Below are positions 52,576 through 61,010 of a stretch of DNA of 64,000 nt, in pieces. This DNA is from Bog-159 sp049511415. Lineage in GTDB: Bacteria; Acidobacteriota; Terriglobia; Bryobacterales; Bryobacteraceae. The first letter of the stretch is position 1. Every line of letters begins with the position of its first letter. The position numbers and the translations under genes are program-made. A model generated the notes under the pieces. That model was not told where the DNA came from. It did not search any database and saw nothing but the letters and a program-made list of their open reading frames with translations. The DNA lies in contig JBEKYC010000013.1 in NCBI GenBank assembly GCA_049511415.1, positions 46,181-110,180 of the forward strand. The letters run 5' to 3'.

Positions 52576-53883
52576 ATCCCCGTTACAGTTCAGACCCCGT
52601 CGGAGCGCGCCATTCTGGTCGGCGTCGATTGGAAGAGCCGCCGCGCCGCGGATCCCTTCGGGTCGGGCCACGCCGAAGATTCGCTCGATGAACTGGCCGA
52701 ACTCGCCGGCGGCGCGGGCGCCTCCGTCGCCGGCCGCATGCTCCAGACCCGCCAGGCCCCCGAAGCCGCCACCCTCATCGGCTATGGCAAAGTGCAGGAG
52801 TTGGCCCAACTGGCCCAGTCCCTCGACGCCGACCTGGTCATCTTCGATCGCGATCTTACCCCCACCCAGCAGCGCAACCTCGAAAAAGAGCTGCACCGCC
52901 GCGTCATCGATCGCACCCAATTGATCCTCGATATCTTCGCCCGCCGCGCCCGCACACGTGAAGGCCGCCTGCAAGTGGAACTCGCCCAGTTGAGCTACCT
53001 CCTGCCCCGCCTCACCGGACACGGCGCCGAAATGTCCCGCCAGGGCGGCGGCATCGGCACCCGCGGACCTGGCGAAACTCAGCTCGAAACCGACCGCCGC
53101 CGCATCCACCGCCGCATCCGCAAAATTGAAGAGGATCTGGAAAACGTCCGCGCCGGACGCGCCCTGCATCGCCGCAAGCGCCAGTCCGTCCCCTTGCCCA
53201 CCATCGCGCTGGTCGGTTATACCAACGCCGGCAAATCCACCCTGTTCAACCGCATCACCGACGCTGGTGTGCTGGCCGACGCGCGCATGTTCGCGACCCT
53301 CGATCCCACCGTCCGTCCCCTGACGCTGCCTTCCCGCCGCCGCGCCCTCCTCAGCGACACCGTCGGCTTCATCGGCAATCTGCCCACTACGCTGGTGAAG
53401 GCCTTCCGCGCCACCCTAGAAGAAGTCCGCGAAGCGACCCTCATCCTGCACGTGGTGGACGCCTCCGCCCCTCACGCCGATGCCCAGACCGGTCACGTGC
53501 TCAAGGTATTGTCTGAAATCGATGCCGCCGCCATCCCGCAACTGCTGGTGCTGAACAAGGTGGACCGCCTGCCCGCTACCGGCCTGGACATTGAAGCCAT
53601 GCGCCTCCGTCTGCTGGGCAGCGCCGAGACGGCTGCTTCCGCGCGCGCCGTCGCCATCTCCGCCCTGACCGGTCAAGGCCTCGATCAAATGCTCGCCACC
53701 ATCGACACCGTCCTGCCCTTCGATCCTTTGGTGCGCACGCACCTGCGCCTGCCATCCAGCGACGGAGCCCGCATCGCCATGGTCCACGACCTCGGCCGCG
53801 TGCTCGAAACCCGCTACGACGGCGATAGCTGCGAGATGGAAGTCGAAATCCCCGAATCCCTGAAGCGCCGCCTGGGCGTCTAA
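52576..53883 (+). CDS. hflX: GTPase HflX, with no canonical start codon visible
   Basis: The ribosome-associated GTPase has an N-terminal domain (RAILVGVDWKSRRAADPFGS...SLDELAELAGGAGA; ATLIGYGKVQELAQLAQ; VIDRTQLILDIFARRARTRE), the glycine-rich linker GGGIGTRGPGETQLETDRR and G motifs G1 GYTNAGKST, G3 DTVGFIGNL and G4 LNKVD. The frame continues directly after the hfq TAA. Homology begins near codon 13, but no ATG, GTG or TTG occurs until ATG 52738 (codon 55). An ATC at 52576 has GGAGG five bases upstream, and an ATT at 52612 has GGAG six bases upstream; either could be a rare start. 435 residues if from 52576. Confidence 0.85.
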   Translation: MPVTVQTPSERAILVGVDWKSRRAADPFGSGHAEDSLDELAELAGGAGASVAGRMLQTRQAPEAATLIGYGKVQELAQLAQSLDADLVIFDRDLTPTQQRNLEKELHRRVIDRTQLILDIFARRARTREGRLQVELAQLSYLLPRLTGHGAEMSRQGGGIGTRGPGETQLETDRRRIHRRIRKIEEDLENVRAGRALHRRKRQSVPLPTIALVGYTNAGKSTLFNRITDAGVLADARMFATLDPTVRPLTLPSRRRALLSDTVGFIGNLPTTLVKAFRATLEEVREATLILHVVDASAPHADAQTGHVLKVLSEIDAAAIPQLLVLNKVDRLPATGLDIEAMRLRLLGSAETAASARAVAISALTGQGLDQMLATIDTVLPFDPLVRTHLRLPSSDGARIAMVHDLGRVLETRYDGDSCEMEVEIPESLKRRLGV

Positions 53884-55208
53884 GGCGTCAGCCGCACCAC
53901 CGCGCCAAAGCCGTATGCACCTGCACTGAACCCACCATAAATCAATCCATCCTTGCCGATGGTCACCGCGGCCGTCTGGCCGCCTTCGTGCAGGACGTGC
54001 TCGTCACAAGGCTTGCCGGCGCTTGCCGGAGGAGCTATTCCGAACACCACGCCACACCCGTACAAGCATCCTTGGCCGCCCTGAATCGTGGCCCCGTACA
54101 GCGCGCCGTCGGTCCCCATCGCCAATCCGGCATAAGGCGCCGATCCGTCTTTGCCGCTGGCGAAATCGTGCAGTATGGTCTCGGTCCATGCGCCTCCCCG
54201 TGCTGTCGGAGGCGTCAGCTCAAATGCCGTGCCGCAGCCCAACGCACAGTCGTAAGCCGCATTCGCGCCGCCCACCACGGTCGTGCCGTAGAGTTCGCTC
54301 CGGCCACCTATAATCAACGTGCCCATGGGTTCAAAGCCGTCGCCGGCCGCGGGGCCGCCAAAGCTGTACAGAATCTTTTCCGTCCATTGCCCGCCCGCAG
54401 CCGCTGGCGGCCATAGCTCGAATACCGTACCGTAACCGTCCGGGAAAGCCGTCGTCCCACCATTACTGGTTGTCCCAAAAAGCGCTCCCCCGGCGCCCAT
54501 AACCAAACTGCCAAACGGATCGGCCCCGTCGCCATTCTGTCCCGTGAAGCTATACAGGACACGTTCCACCCAAGCGCCGTCCGGCCCAGGCGCCAACTCG
54601 TACACCGTGCCGCAAGTGGCCGCGCCCACGACCCCGGTCCCGCCCTCTACAGTCGTGCCCCACAGCACCCCATCGGCCCCGAGCACCGGCGGTCCGTACG
54701 GCCCGATTCCATCGCCATCTTGCCCCGCGAAACTGTGCAGGATGGTCTCCGTCCAACCACCCCCAGCCTCCGCGGGAGGGGTCAATCGGAAAACGGTGCC
54801 GCACCCATAAGGCGCACAATTGGCGCCTCCTCCGAACTCGGTCGTGCCGTACAACGTCCCGTCGCCTCCCAGTACCACTCCGGTAGGCCACGCGCCGTCG
54901 CCGTTTGCTCCCGTGAACTCGTAAAGCACCGTTTCGGTCCATGCCCCGCCGGTTAGCGCCGGCGGCGTCAGCTCGAATACCGTGCCGCAGCCCGCCGCAA
55001 ACAGGCCGCCACCGATCACCACCCCACCCTCCAGCGTCACACCATAAATCGTCCCGCCCGGCCCCATCACCAACGGCCCGCCCACGCTGCCATCGTTCGG
55101 CGGACCCTGAAAACTATACAGCGTCTCCACGGAAGGCGTGGACGTCGCCAGATCCAACGGCGCGAACATCACGCAAGCTACCCACGGCAACCATCCGAAT
55201 TGGCGCAT
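53880..55208 (-). CDS. Secreted GloVer repeat protein (tandem copy 1)
   Basis: The 442-residue protein has a signal peptide (MRQFGWLPWVACVMFAPLDLA) and about seven GloVer repeats with GTIYGVTLEGG, GCGTVFELTPP, TETVLYEFTGANGDGAWP and GTLYGTTEFGG. It is closely similar throughout to the upstream neighbour at 55.3-56.6 kb, including signal peptide and promoter-proximal DNA, so it arose by tandem duplication. Its stop codon overlaps that of hflX on the other strand. Confidence 0.87.
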   Translation of the reverse strand: MRQFGWLPWVACVMFAPLDLATSTPSVETLYSFQGPPNDGSVGGPLVMGPGGTIYGVTLEGGVVIGGGLFAAGCGTVFELTPPALTGGAWTETVLYEFTGANGDGAWPTGVVLGGDGTLYGTTEFGGGANCAPYGCGTVFRLTPPAEAGGGWTETILHSFAGQDGDGIGPYGPPVLGADGVLWGTTVEGGTGVVGAATCGTVYELAPGPDGAWVERVLYSFTGQNGDGADPFGSLVMGAGGALFGTTSNGGTTAFPDGYGTVFELWPPAAAGGQWTEKILYSFGGPAAGDGFEPMGTLIIGGRSELYGTTVVGGANAAYDCALGCGTAFELTPPTARGGAWTETILHDFASGKDGSAPYAGLAMGTDGALYGATIQGGQGCLYGCGVVFGIAPPASAGKPCDEHVLHEGGQTAAVTIGKDGLIYGGFSAGAYGFGAVVRLTP

Positions 55209-55278
55209 ACCGGATTATCGGAGCCGCCACCACCCTGAGTCAATCGCAATCGCCCAGTGCCAGTACTGCTGTGGGTGC

Positions 55279-56580
55279 TTACGGAGTCAGCCGCACCACC
55301 GCGCCAAAGCCGTATGCGCCCGCACTGAACGTGCCGTAAATTAATCCGTCTTTGCCCAGCGTCACGCCTGCCTGCGATCCAGCCTGGCACAAAACACGCT
55401 CCCGCCAAGGCTCGCCCGGAGAGGCCGGCGGAGCCAGTTCGTATACTGTGCCGCCATCCAGCGTCGTCGTGCCATAGAACACCCCGCCGGGCCCCATCGC
55501 CAGCCCCGCATACGCAAAGGCGCCATCCCGGCCGACGCCGAAATCGTGGAGCAGGTTCTCAGTCCAGGCGCCGCCCGCGCTTCCCGGCGGCGTCAGTTCA
55601 AATGCCGTACCGCAGCCCACGATACAGTCGGAAGTCGCCATTCCGCCGACCACCGTGGTTCCGTATAACGCTCCCTCAGGGCCGATCACTAAAGTCCCCA
55701 TCGGCTCAAACCCATCGCCCACGGGATAGGTGCCCGCGAGACCGGCAAAGCTATACAAAACCTTCTCCGTCCATTGCCCACCCGGAGACACTGGCGGCAT
55801 TAGCTCGAAGACCGTGCCGTAGCCGTCCGCGAACGCAGCCGTGCCGCCGCTGCTGGTCGTCCCAAAAAGCGCACCACCCGCACCGATGACCAAACTGCCG
55901 AACGGATCGGCCCCATCGCCATTCTGTCCCGTGAAGCTATACAAGATGCGTTCCACCCAGGCGCCATCCGGCCCTGGCGCCAACTCATAAACCGTGCCGT
56001 TATTGTCGATGCCACCCTCTACCGTCACACCCCATAGCACCCCGTCCGCGCCCATAACCGGAGGCCCGAAGGGCTCCAACCCGTCGCCATCCGGGCCCCT
56101 GAATGCGTGCAGGATCGTCTCCGTCCAACTTCCTCCCGCCTCCACGGGCGGCGACAATCGAAACACTGTGCCACACCCATACGGAACACAACCCGTGCCG
56201 CCATCTTCGGTCGTGCCGTAGAGCGTGCCGTCGCGTCCCAGAATCACCCCGGTAGGGTAGGCGCCATCGCCGCTTGCGCCAGTGAACTTGTACAGCACAG
56301 TTTCCGTCCAAGGCCCGCCTGTAACCGCCGGCGGCGTTAGTTCGAAAACCGTGCCGCAACCTTGCACGCACAAGGTGACGCCACCGATAACCACCCCACC
56401 CTCCAGCGTCACCCCATAAATCGTCCCGCCCGGCCCCATCACCACGGCGCCGGCAACCGCGCCATCATTCGGCGGACCCTGAAAACTGTACAGTGTCTCC
56501 ACTGAAGGCGCGGACCCCGCCCACCCCACTGGCACGAAAGCCGCCCCAACTACCCAGCAGAACCACCCGAAATGGCGCAT
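55279..56580 (-). CDS. Secreted GloVer repeat protein (tandem copy 2)
   Basis: The 433-residue protein starts MRHFGWFCWVVGAAFVPVGWA, parallel to copy 1 (MRQFGWLPW...). It has the same repeat order with local changes such as LYKFTGASGDGAYP and GLAGTYPVGDGFEP. The start at 56580 is chosen by alignment with copy 1. The 50 bases upstream (GATTATC...GAGTCAATCGCAATCGCC) are also shared with copy 1, showing that the duplication included the leader. The two genes are 70 bp apart and co-oriented. Confidence 0.87.
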   Translation of the reverse strand: MRHFGWFCWVVGAAFVPVGWAGSAPSVETLYSFQGPPNDGAVAGAVVMGPGGTIYGVTLEGGVVIGGVTLCVQGCGTVFELTPPAVTGGPWTETVLYKFTGASGDGAYPTGVILGRDGTLYGTTEDGGTGCVPYGCGTVFRLSPPVEAGGSWTETILHAFRGPDGDGLEPFGPPVMGADGVLWGVTVEGGIDNNGTVYELAPGPDGAWVERILYSFTGQNGDGADPFGSLVIGAGGALFGTTSSGGTAAFADGYGTVFELMPPVSPGGQWTEKVLYSFAGLAGTYPVGDGFEPMGTLVIGPEGALYGTTVVGGMATSDCIVGCGTAFELTPPGSAGGAWTENLLHDFGVGRDGAFAYAGLAMGPGGVFYGTTTLDGGTVYELAPPASPGEPWRERVLCQAGSQAGVTLGKDGLIYGTFSAGAYGFGAVVRLTP

Positions 56581-56676
56581 AGGCGGATTATCAGCCCGCC
56601 ACGGCCCCGAGTCAATCGCAATCGCCAACATCAAGTACTGCCCTGCCCTGCGCTATATTCGGATTCGGTGCACCCC

Positions 56677-57591
56677 ATGCGAACCGCTTTCCTCCTTCTC
56701 CTCTCCGCCGCCGTCGCCGCTGCGGAAATCCATCACAACCCCGGCAGCGACACGCCCCTGCCCACGGAAAAATACATCCACGTGGTCAGCCAGGCCGACT
56801 CGCCCGTCCAGCAGACCTACATCAAGAGCAAAGACGGCGTCTACGTGGCCGCCGCCATCCGCAAGCCCAAAGGCGCCGGACCCTTTCCCGCCATCGTCAT
56901 CTTTCACGGCGCGCCCGGCGGACGCGGCATGGAGCAGCTCGTCGGCTGGTCCCGCGGCGATCACGGCGGGCCCGTCTGGGAGCGCTTCCTCCAGGAAGGC
57001 TACGTCGTAGCCGTGGCCGACTATCGCGGTGGCGACTGGAACCTCATGTCCACGCCGAACCCGAAAGTCACCACCTCCATCGATGACGGCCTCGCCGTCA
57101 TCGATTACATCAAGTCCCTGCCCTACGTCGATCCCGGCCGCATCAACTTATATGGCGTTAGCCTCGGCGGCAATCTGGTGATGTTCCTGGTCTCCAAGGT
57201 TCAGGTGCATGCCGCCATCGTCGGCGCGCCCGCCGTCCTGTGGTTCCTCGGCATGAACATGCCGGCCGGGCCGCCCAATCCCGACGCCCTGAAGAACCTG
57301 AAACCCGATCCCGAAGTCACCAAGCAGAACATCGATCCCATCCACACGCCGGTCCTGATCCTGGTGGGCACCGCCGACCGCCTCATGCCAACCGCCATCA
57401 TGCTGCACGACTCGCTGGCCGCCGCCGGCAAGTCCGTGCGCCTCGATATCTACGAGAACGGCTATCATGACTTCTGCCTCGGCCCGCAGGGCCAAAAGCG
57501 CCCCGACCTGCCGCACGGGGAGGCGCTCTACGACTCCGCCCTCGACGCCCTCGAAAAATCCGTGCTCTTCGCCGCCGGCAAGCTGCAGTAG
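56677..57591 (+). CDS. Secreted alpha/beta hydrolase (dienelactone hydrolase/prolyl oligopeptidase-like)
   Basis: The 304-residue protein has a signal peptide (MRTAFLLLLSAAVAAAEIHH). The catalytic triad can be placed: Ser in NLYGVSLGGNLVMF (near residue 165), Asp in LVGTADRLMPTA and His in ENGYHDFCLG. PAIVIFHGAPGGRGMEQLVG is the oxyanion region and EGYVVAVADYRGGDWN follows. It likely hydrolyses an ester or peptide in the periplasm. ATG 56677 gives the signal peptide. Confidence 0.84.
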   Translation: MRTAFLLLLSAAVAAAEIHHNPGSDTPLPTEKYIHVVSQADSPVQQTYIKSKDGVYVAAAIRKPKGAGPFPAIVIFHGAPGGRGMEQLVGWSRGDHGGPVWERFLQEGYVVAVADYRGGDWNLMSTPNPKVTTSIDDGLAVIDYIKSLPYVDPGRINLYGVSLGGNLVMFLVSKVQVHAAIVGAPAVLWFLGMNMPAGPPNPDALKNLKPDPEVTKQNIDPIHTPVLILVGTADRLMPTAIMLHDSLAAAGKSVRLDIYENGYHDFCLGPQGQKRPDLPHGEALYDSALDALEKSVLFAAGKLQ

Positions 57592-57715
57592 CGCGGCTTG
57601 CGGTTCACGGTCACAAACCATCGAAATATATTTTCGCCCGTCCCGCAGTCACTTGCCAACGTCGTCTCCCGCCGGCCTCGCGCGCGCGTGTTTCCTTAAT
57701 CGTCGAGGAGACATT

Positions 57716-58276
57716 ATGTCTACAACCCCCGTAACGCCCGGCCCGCTAACCCCCAGACAGGAAGACGTGCTGGACCTGATCGCCACCGGTCTCAGTGCCA
57801 TCGCCGCTGCCCGCGAGGCCGGCGTGCACCGCAACACCATAGCCAACTGGATCAAAGTGGACGCATTCCGCAAGGGCCTGGAGCAGGCCCGCTTCCAGAA
57901 ACAGGTGCTCTTTTGGGATCAGGCCGCCGCCATGATCCCCGAGGCCCTCGAAAACCTGCGCGAATTGATGCACAATGAGGACGCAACCCCCGCCGTGCGC
58001 CTGCGCGCCACCAAAACGCTGCTGGACCACGTCAGCCGTTACCTGCCCGGTGACGCCGCCCTGATCCTTCCCGAGGAGTCCGAAAATACCGCGCCAGTGC
58101 ACAAAAGTGCACAATCCGAGCCCAACGTGCCGGCCCCCAAGCCACCCACCCGCGCGCCCGCCGCCACCCCCAAGCCCGGCCGCAACGAACTCTGCCCCTG
58201 CGGCAGCGGCATCAAATTCAAGCGCTGCTGCCTCAACAAGCCCACGCCGCCCCCCGCGACTCCGTCCGCCGCTTGA
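57716..58276 (+). CDS. HTH protein with C-terminal SEC-C zinc motif
   Basis: The 186-residue cytoplasmic protein has an N-terminal helix-turn-helix of the phage small-terminase/phBC6A51 type (LTPRQEDVLDLIATGLSAIA, AREAGVHRNTIANWI) and a helical middle. After a Pro/Ala linker it has the SEC-C metal-binding motif GRNELCPCGSGIKFKRCCL. SEC-C motifs recruit proteins to SecB or ribosomes, or bind nucleic acid. Role unknown; could be a transcription factor. SD GAGGAG precedes ATG 57716. Confidence 0.8.
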   Translation: MSTTPVTPGPLTPRQEDVLDLIATGLSAIAAAREAGVHRNTIANWIKVDAFRKGLEQARFQKQVLFWDQAAAMIPEALENLRELMHNEDATPAVRLRATKTLLDHVSRYLPGDAALILPEESENTAPVHKSAQSEPNVPAPKPPTRAPAATPKPGRNELCPCGSGIKFKRCCLNKPTPPPATPSAA

Positions 58277-58286
58277 TCGGCAGCGT

Positions 58287-58583
58287 TTATGGAAGAGGCA
58301 TATATTCGATTCTGTCCCGCCAATCTTCTGGAGACGTCGCCTCGGCAATCAGTTCCAGATCCTGTACGATTTGGCCAATCGTGAGCCGAAGTTGGTGGGA
58401 GTAAACGATACCGGAGAATGACCGGCTCTGATTCAACCTATCAACTCCTTCACGCAATAGCCGGCGGTCGTCCAGCAACGCGGCGCCGTCCTCCTGGGCC
58501 GTTAACACATCGATTGCGCGCAGACGCAATGCCATAGTGACCGAGCGCGGGACGTGCACGTCCATGTAAAAGGCAACGCTCAA
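58287..58583 (-). CDS. DUF5615 PIN-like toxin with an internal in-frame deletion
   Basis: The 98-residue protein begins AFYMDVHVPRSVTMALRLRA, DVLTAQEDGAALLDD, typical for DUF5615, and ends SGIVYSHQLRLTIGQIVQDL, EDWRDRIEYMPLP. Between them, family members carry about 35 residues including a GRVLFTRD-type acidic strand; here only 17 (RRLLREGVDRLNQSRSF) remain, so roughly 18 residues with a conserved Asp are missing. The frame is kept, but the toxin is probably inactive. Its start overlaps the DUF433 gene by four bases. Confidence 0.75.
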   Translation of the reverse strand: MSVAFYMDVHVPRSVTMALRLRAIDVLTAQEDGAALLDDRRLLREGVDRLNQSRSFSGIVYSHQLRLTIGQIVQDLELIAEATSPEDWRDRIEYMPLP

Positions 58584-58891
58584 AGAGCCCGTCTTAACTC
58601 GCTTAACCTGAACCGGAAGGTGCTGTCTGAGAACTCAGTCACGAGTTTGTCCGCTTCGTCCAAACCGTCGCGGATCTGAGCGTCCAGTGCGGTCTGGTTC
58701 TCATAGTAGTAGGTGAGTGCCCCGTGAATCTGGGCCAACGACAAATGCGGATGTTGGAAATGGATCTCTTCCGGACTCCATCCATTTGCCATTTTATCCA
58801 AAACGATCTCGGATACCTTGACTCGCGTGCCGCCGATCCAGGCAACTCCCTGGGCATCCAGTTCGATCTGCGTTGCAAAAGTAGCGGTCAC
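58580..58891 (-). CDS. DUF433 antitoxin-like protein
   Basis: The 103-residue DUF433 protein (IELDAQGVAWIGGTRVKVSE; NGWSPEEIHFQHPHLSLAQI; ALTYYYENQTALDAQI) is the partner of the overlapping DUF5615 gene. GTG 58891 is preferred as start because AGGAGAGC lies just upstream; the longer frame to 59050 reads through repeats without homology. It is the second DUF433/DUF5615 pair in the window. Confidence 0.82.
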   Translation of the reverse strand: MTATFATQIELDAQGVAWIGGTRVKVSEIVLDKMANGWSPEEIHFQHPHLSLAQIHGALTYYYENQTALDAQIRDGLDEADKLVTEFSDSTFRFRLSELRRAL

Positions 58892-58933
58892 GCTCTCCTC
58901 CTGGCACCAATATACGCCGCGTTCCCGTGAGCC

Positions 58934-58981
58934 GTGTCGCCGAGTCCCCAAATCCCCGCGTCGCCGCGTCCCCGAGTCGCC
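58934..58981. repeat. Degenerate octamer tandem repeat
   Basis: Six consecutive 8-base units of the form nnGTCSCC: GTGTCGCC, GAGTCCCC, AAATCCCC, GCGTCGCC, GCGTCCCC, GAGTCGCC, in the gap between the DUF433 gene and the phosphatase gene. The period is exact but the units alternate G and C at position 6. No coding role. It lies next to the possible leader of both divergent genes. Confidence 0.75.
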
Positions 58982-59048
58982 CCCTCGAACATCGGCGCCG
59001 TTAGCCGATGTTGGCGCGTAAGCGCCTGTACCGCTAAGATGAAAGTGC

Positions 59049-61010
59049 ATGCGCCCACGCCTGAAAGCCCTCTACTACAAGCTCGGGCGCATCGAAAAAA
59101 CCTTCATCGTCCTCGTGGTGCTGGCGGCGGTCCTGGCCTATGCCCAACCGGCCTCCGCCATCGACATCGTGGTCACTTTCGCCGCCTGGATCGCCGGTAT
59201 CGTCGTGGCCATCCGCCTGGCGCGCACCGGCATCAAGAAACTGATCTGGCGTCTCCGCAATCGCCTCATCGTGGCCTACGCCTTCATTGCCATGGTGCCC
59301 ATCGTCCTGATCCTGGTCCTGGTCCTGGTCAGCGCCTACGGCCTCACCGGACAGATCGCCCTCTATCTCATCAATTCCGAACTCGACCGCCGCACCGCTA
59401 TCCTGCGCGAATCCGCCAGCAACATAGCCGAGACTCCCGCCGACCGCCGCGCCGAAGTCACCGCGCGTACCCATGACTTCACCCAGCGTTTCTTCCCTGC
59501 CACCGAGGTCCTGGTTCACGACAGCTCCGGCGCCGATTACCGGTATCCGCCATCCTCCCATCTCAGCGCCCCGCACGAAGGATGGAAGGACGTCAACGGC
59601 ATCATCGTCAAGGATCGCCAGGCCTATAGCTGGGCCCACGTCCGGTTCAACGGCACGCAGGTCGTGATTCTGGCGCCGCTCAGCCAGGAATTCCTCTCCG
59701 GGCTGGCGCCGGGAATCGGCCAGGTCAACTTCCGCGACTTCGCCGAAACCGCCGGCGAACTGGAAGGCGCCCCAACCAGCCCCTTGGCGCCGCGCGGCAC
59801 GCCCATTCCGCCCAAGAATAATTTGTTCGACCTGCAGGTCAACTGGGGATCCCTCGCGCCCGTCATGTTTTGGAACTCGCCGGGCAACAAAAACAACCGC
59901 GGGCTGCTGCTCGTCCGCACCCGCATGTCCGCCGTGTTGAGCACCGTCTTTGGAACCAACATCGCGCTCGGCGACATGGCCCAGGGACAGCTTTTCTGGG
60001 TCGCCTTCCTGGTCACCGTCACGCTCTTTCTGATCGTGGAATTGGTCTCGTTGGTGATCGGCGTGTCCATCTCGCGCACCATCACCAGCGCCGTGCATGA
60101 GTTGTACCAGGGCACCCAGCGTGTGAAAGAGGGCGATTTCTCCCATCGCATCGCGGTGCGCGGCGCCGATCAATTGGCGGAATTGGGATCCTCCTTCAAC
60201 ACCATGACCGAGAACCTCGAGCGCCTCATCGTGGTGGCCAAGGAGAAAGAGCGCCTCGAGTCGGAATTGGAGATCGCCCGCGAAGTCCAGAGCCAGCTTT
60301 TTCCCAAAGACGTCCCCGATCTGAAAACCCTGCAACTCACCGGCGTCTGCAATCCCGCGCGCGTCGTGTCGGGGGATTATTACGATTTCATGCGTTTCGA
60401 ATCCAGCATGGCCTTCGCCATCGGCGACGTGGCCGGCAAAGGCATCTCCGCCGCCCTCCTGATGGCCGCCATCCAATCCACCATGCGCATGCAGTTCACC
60501 GCCGGCGCGCCCATGACGCCCGCCAACGGCGGCCCGCCGCACGTCTCCACCGCCATGATGGTCTCGCGCCTCAACAAGCAGTTGTACGCCAATACCTCGC
60601 CCGAAAAATACGCCACCTTCTATTTCGCCCTCTACGACGAAAAGACCCAGAAGATGACTTACACCAACGCCGGACACCTGCCGCCCATCCTCCTCCGCAA
60701 AGGCGTGCCCGAGTTCCTCCAAGTCACCGGCACCGTGGTGGGCGCGTTCCCCTTCTCGCGCTACGAGGAAATCGAAGTGCAACTCGCCAGCGGCGACCTG
60801 CTGGTAGCTTACACCGACGGCATCATCGAGCCTGAAAACGAATACGGTGAAATGTTCGGCGAGCAGCGCCTTACCGACCTGCTGGTGAAAAACGTCGACC
60901 GGGACGCGCCCGAGTTGATCGCCCGCGTCATCGAAGCCGTCGAACAGTGGAGCGGTCCGTCCGCCGAACTGGCTGACGATATGACCATTCTGGTGGCGAG
61001 GCGGCCGTGA
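59049..61010 (+). CDS. RsbU-type PP2C serine/threonine phosphatase with HAMP domain
   Basis: The 653-residue membrane protein has two TM helices near residues 18-70 and another near 85-110, an extracytoplasmic sensor region, a further TM (LFWVAFLVTVTLFLIVELVS), HAMP (SRTITSAVHELYQGTQRVKE), a coiled coil (VVAKEKERLESELEIAREVQ) and a PP2C/SpoIIE phosphatase domain (VVSGDYYDF, AFAIGDVAGKGISAALLMA, YTNAGHLPPILL, AYTDGIIEPENEYGEMFG, DDMTILVARR). It likely controls an anti-anti-sigma switch. It overlaps nnr by four bases. Confidence 0.9.
   Translation: MRPRLKALYYKLGRIEKTFIVLVVLAAVLAYAQPASAIDIVVTFAAWIAGIVVAIRLARTGIKKLIWRLRNRLIVAYAFIAMVPIVLILVLVLVSAYGLTGQIALYLINSELDRRTAILRESASNIAETPADRRAEVTARTHDFTQRFFPATEVLVHDSSGADYRYPPSSHLSAPHEGWKDVNGIIVKDRQAYSWAHVRFNGTQVVILAPLSQEFLSGLAPGIGQVNFRDFAETAGELEGAPTSPLAPRGTPIPPKNNLFDLQVNWGSLAPVMFWNSPGNKNNRGLLLVRTRMSAVLSTVFGTNIALGDMAQGQLFWVAFLVTVTLFLIVELVSLVIGVSISRTITSAVHELYQGTQRVKEGDFSHRIAVRGADQLAELGSSFNTMTENLERLIVVAKEKERLESELEIAREVQSQLFPKDVPDLKTLQLTGVCNPARVVSGDYYDFMRFESSMAFAIGDVAGKGISAALLMAAIQSTMRMQFTAGAPMTPANGGPPHVSTAMMVSRLNKQLYANTSPEKYATFYFALYDEKTQKMTYTNAGHLPPILLRKGVPEFLQVTGTVVGAFPFSRYEEIEVQLASGDLLVAYTDGIIEPENEYGEMFGEQRLTDLLVKNVDRDAPELIARVIEAVEQWSGPSAELADDMTILVARRP

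Noticed and set aside
59034..60782. 582-codon open frame antisense to the phosphatase gene
   Set aside because: Same GC-driven shadow effect; Gly/Asp/His-rich translation, no start signal, opposite a clear PP2C gene.
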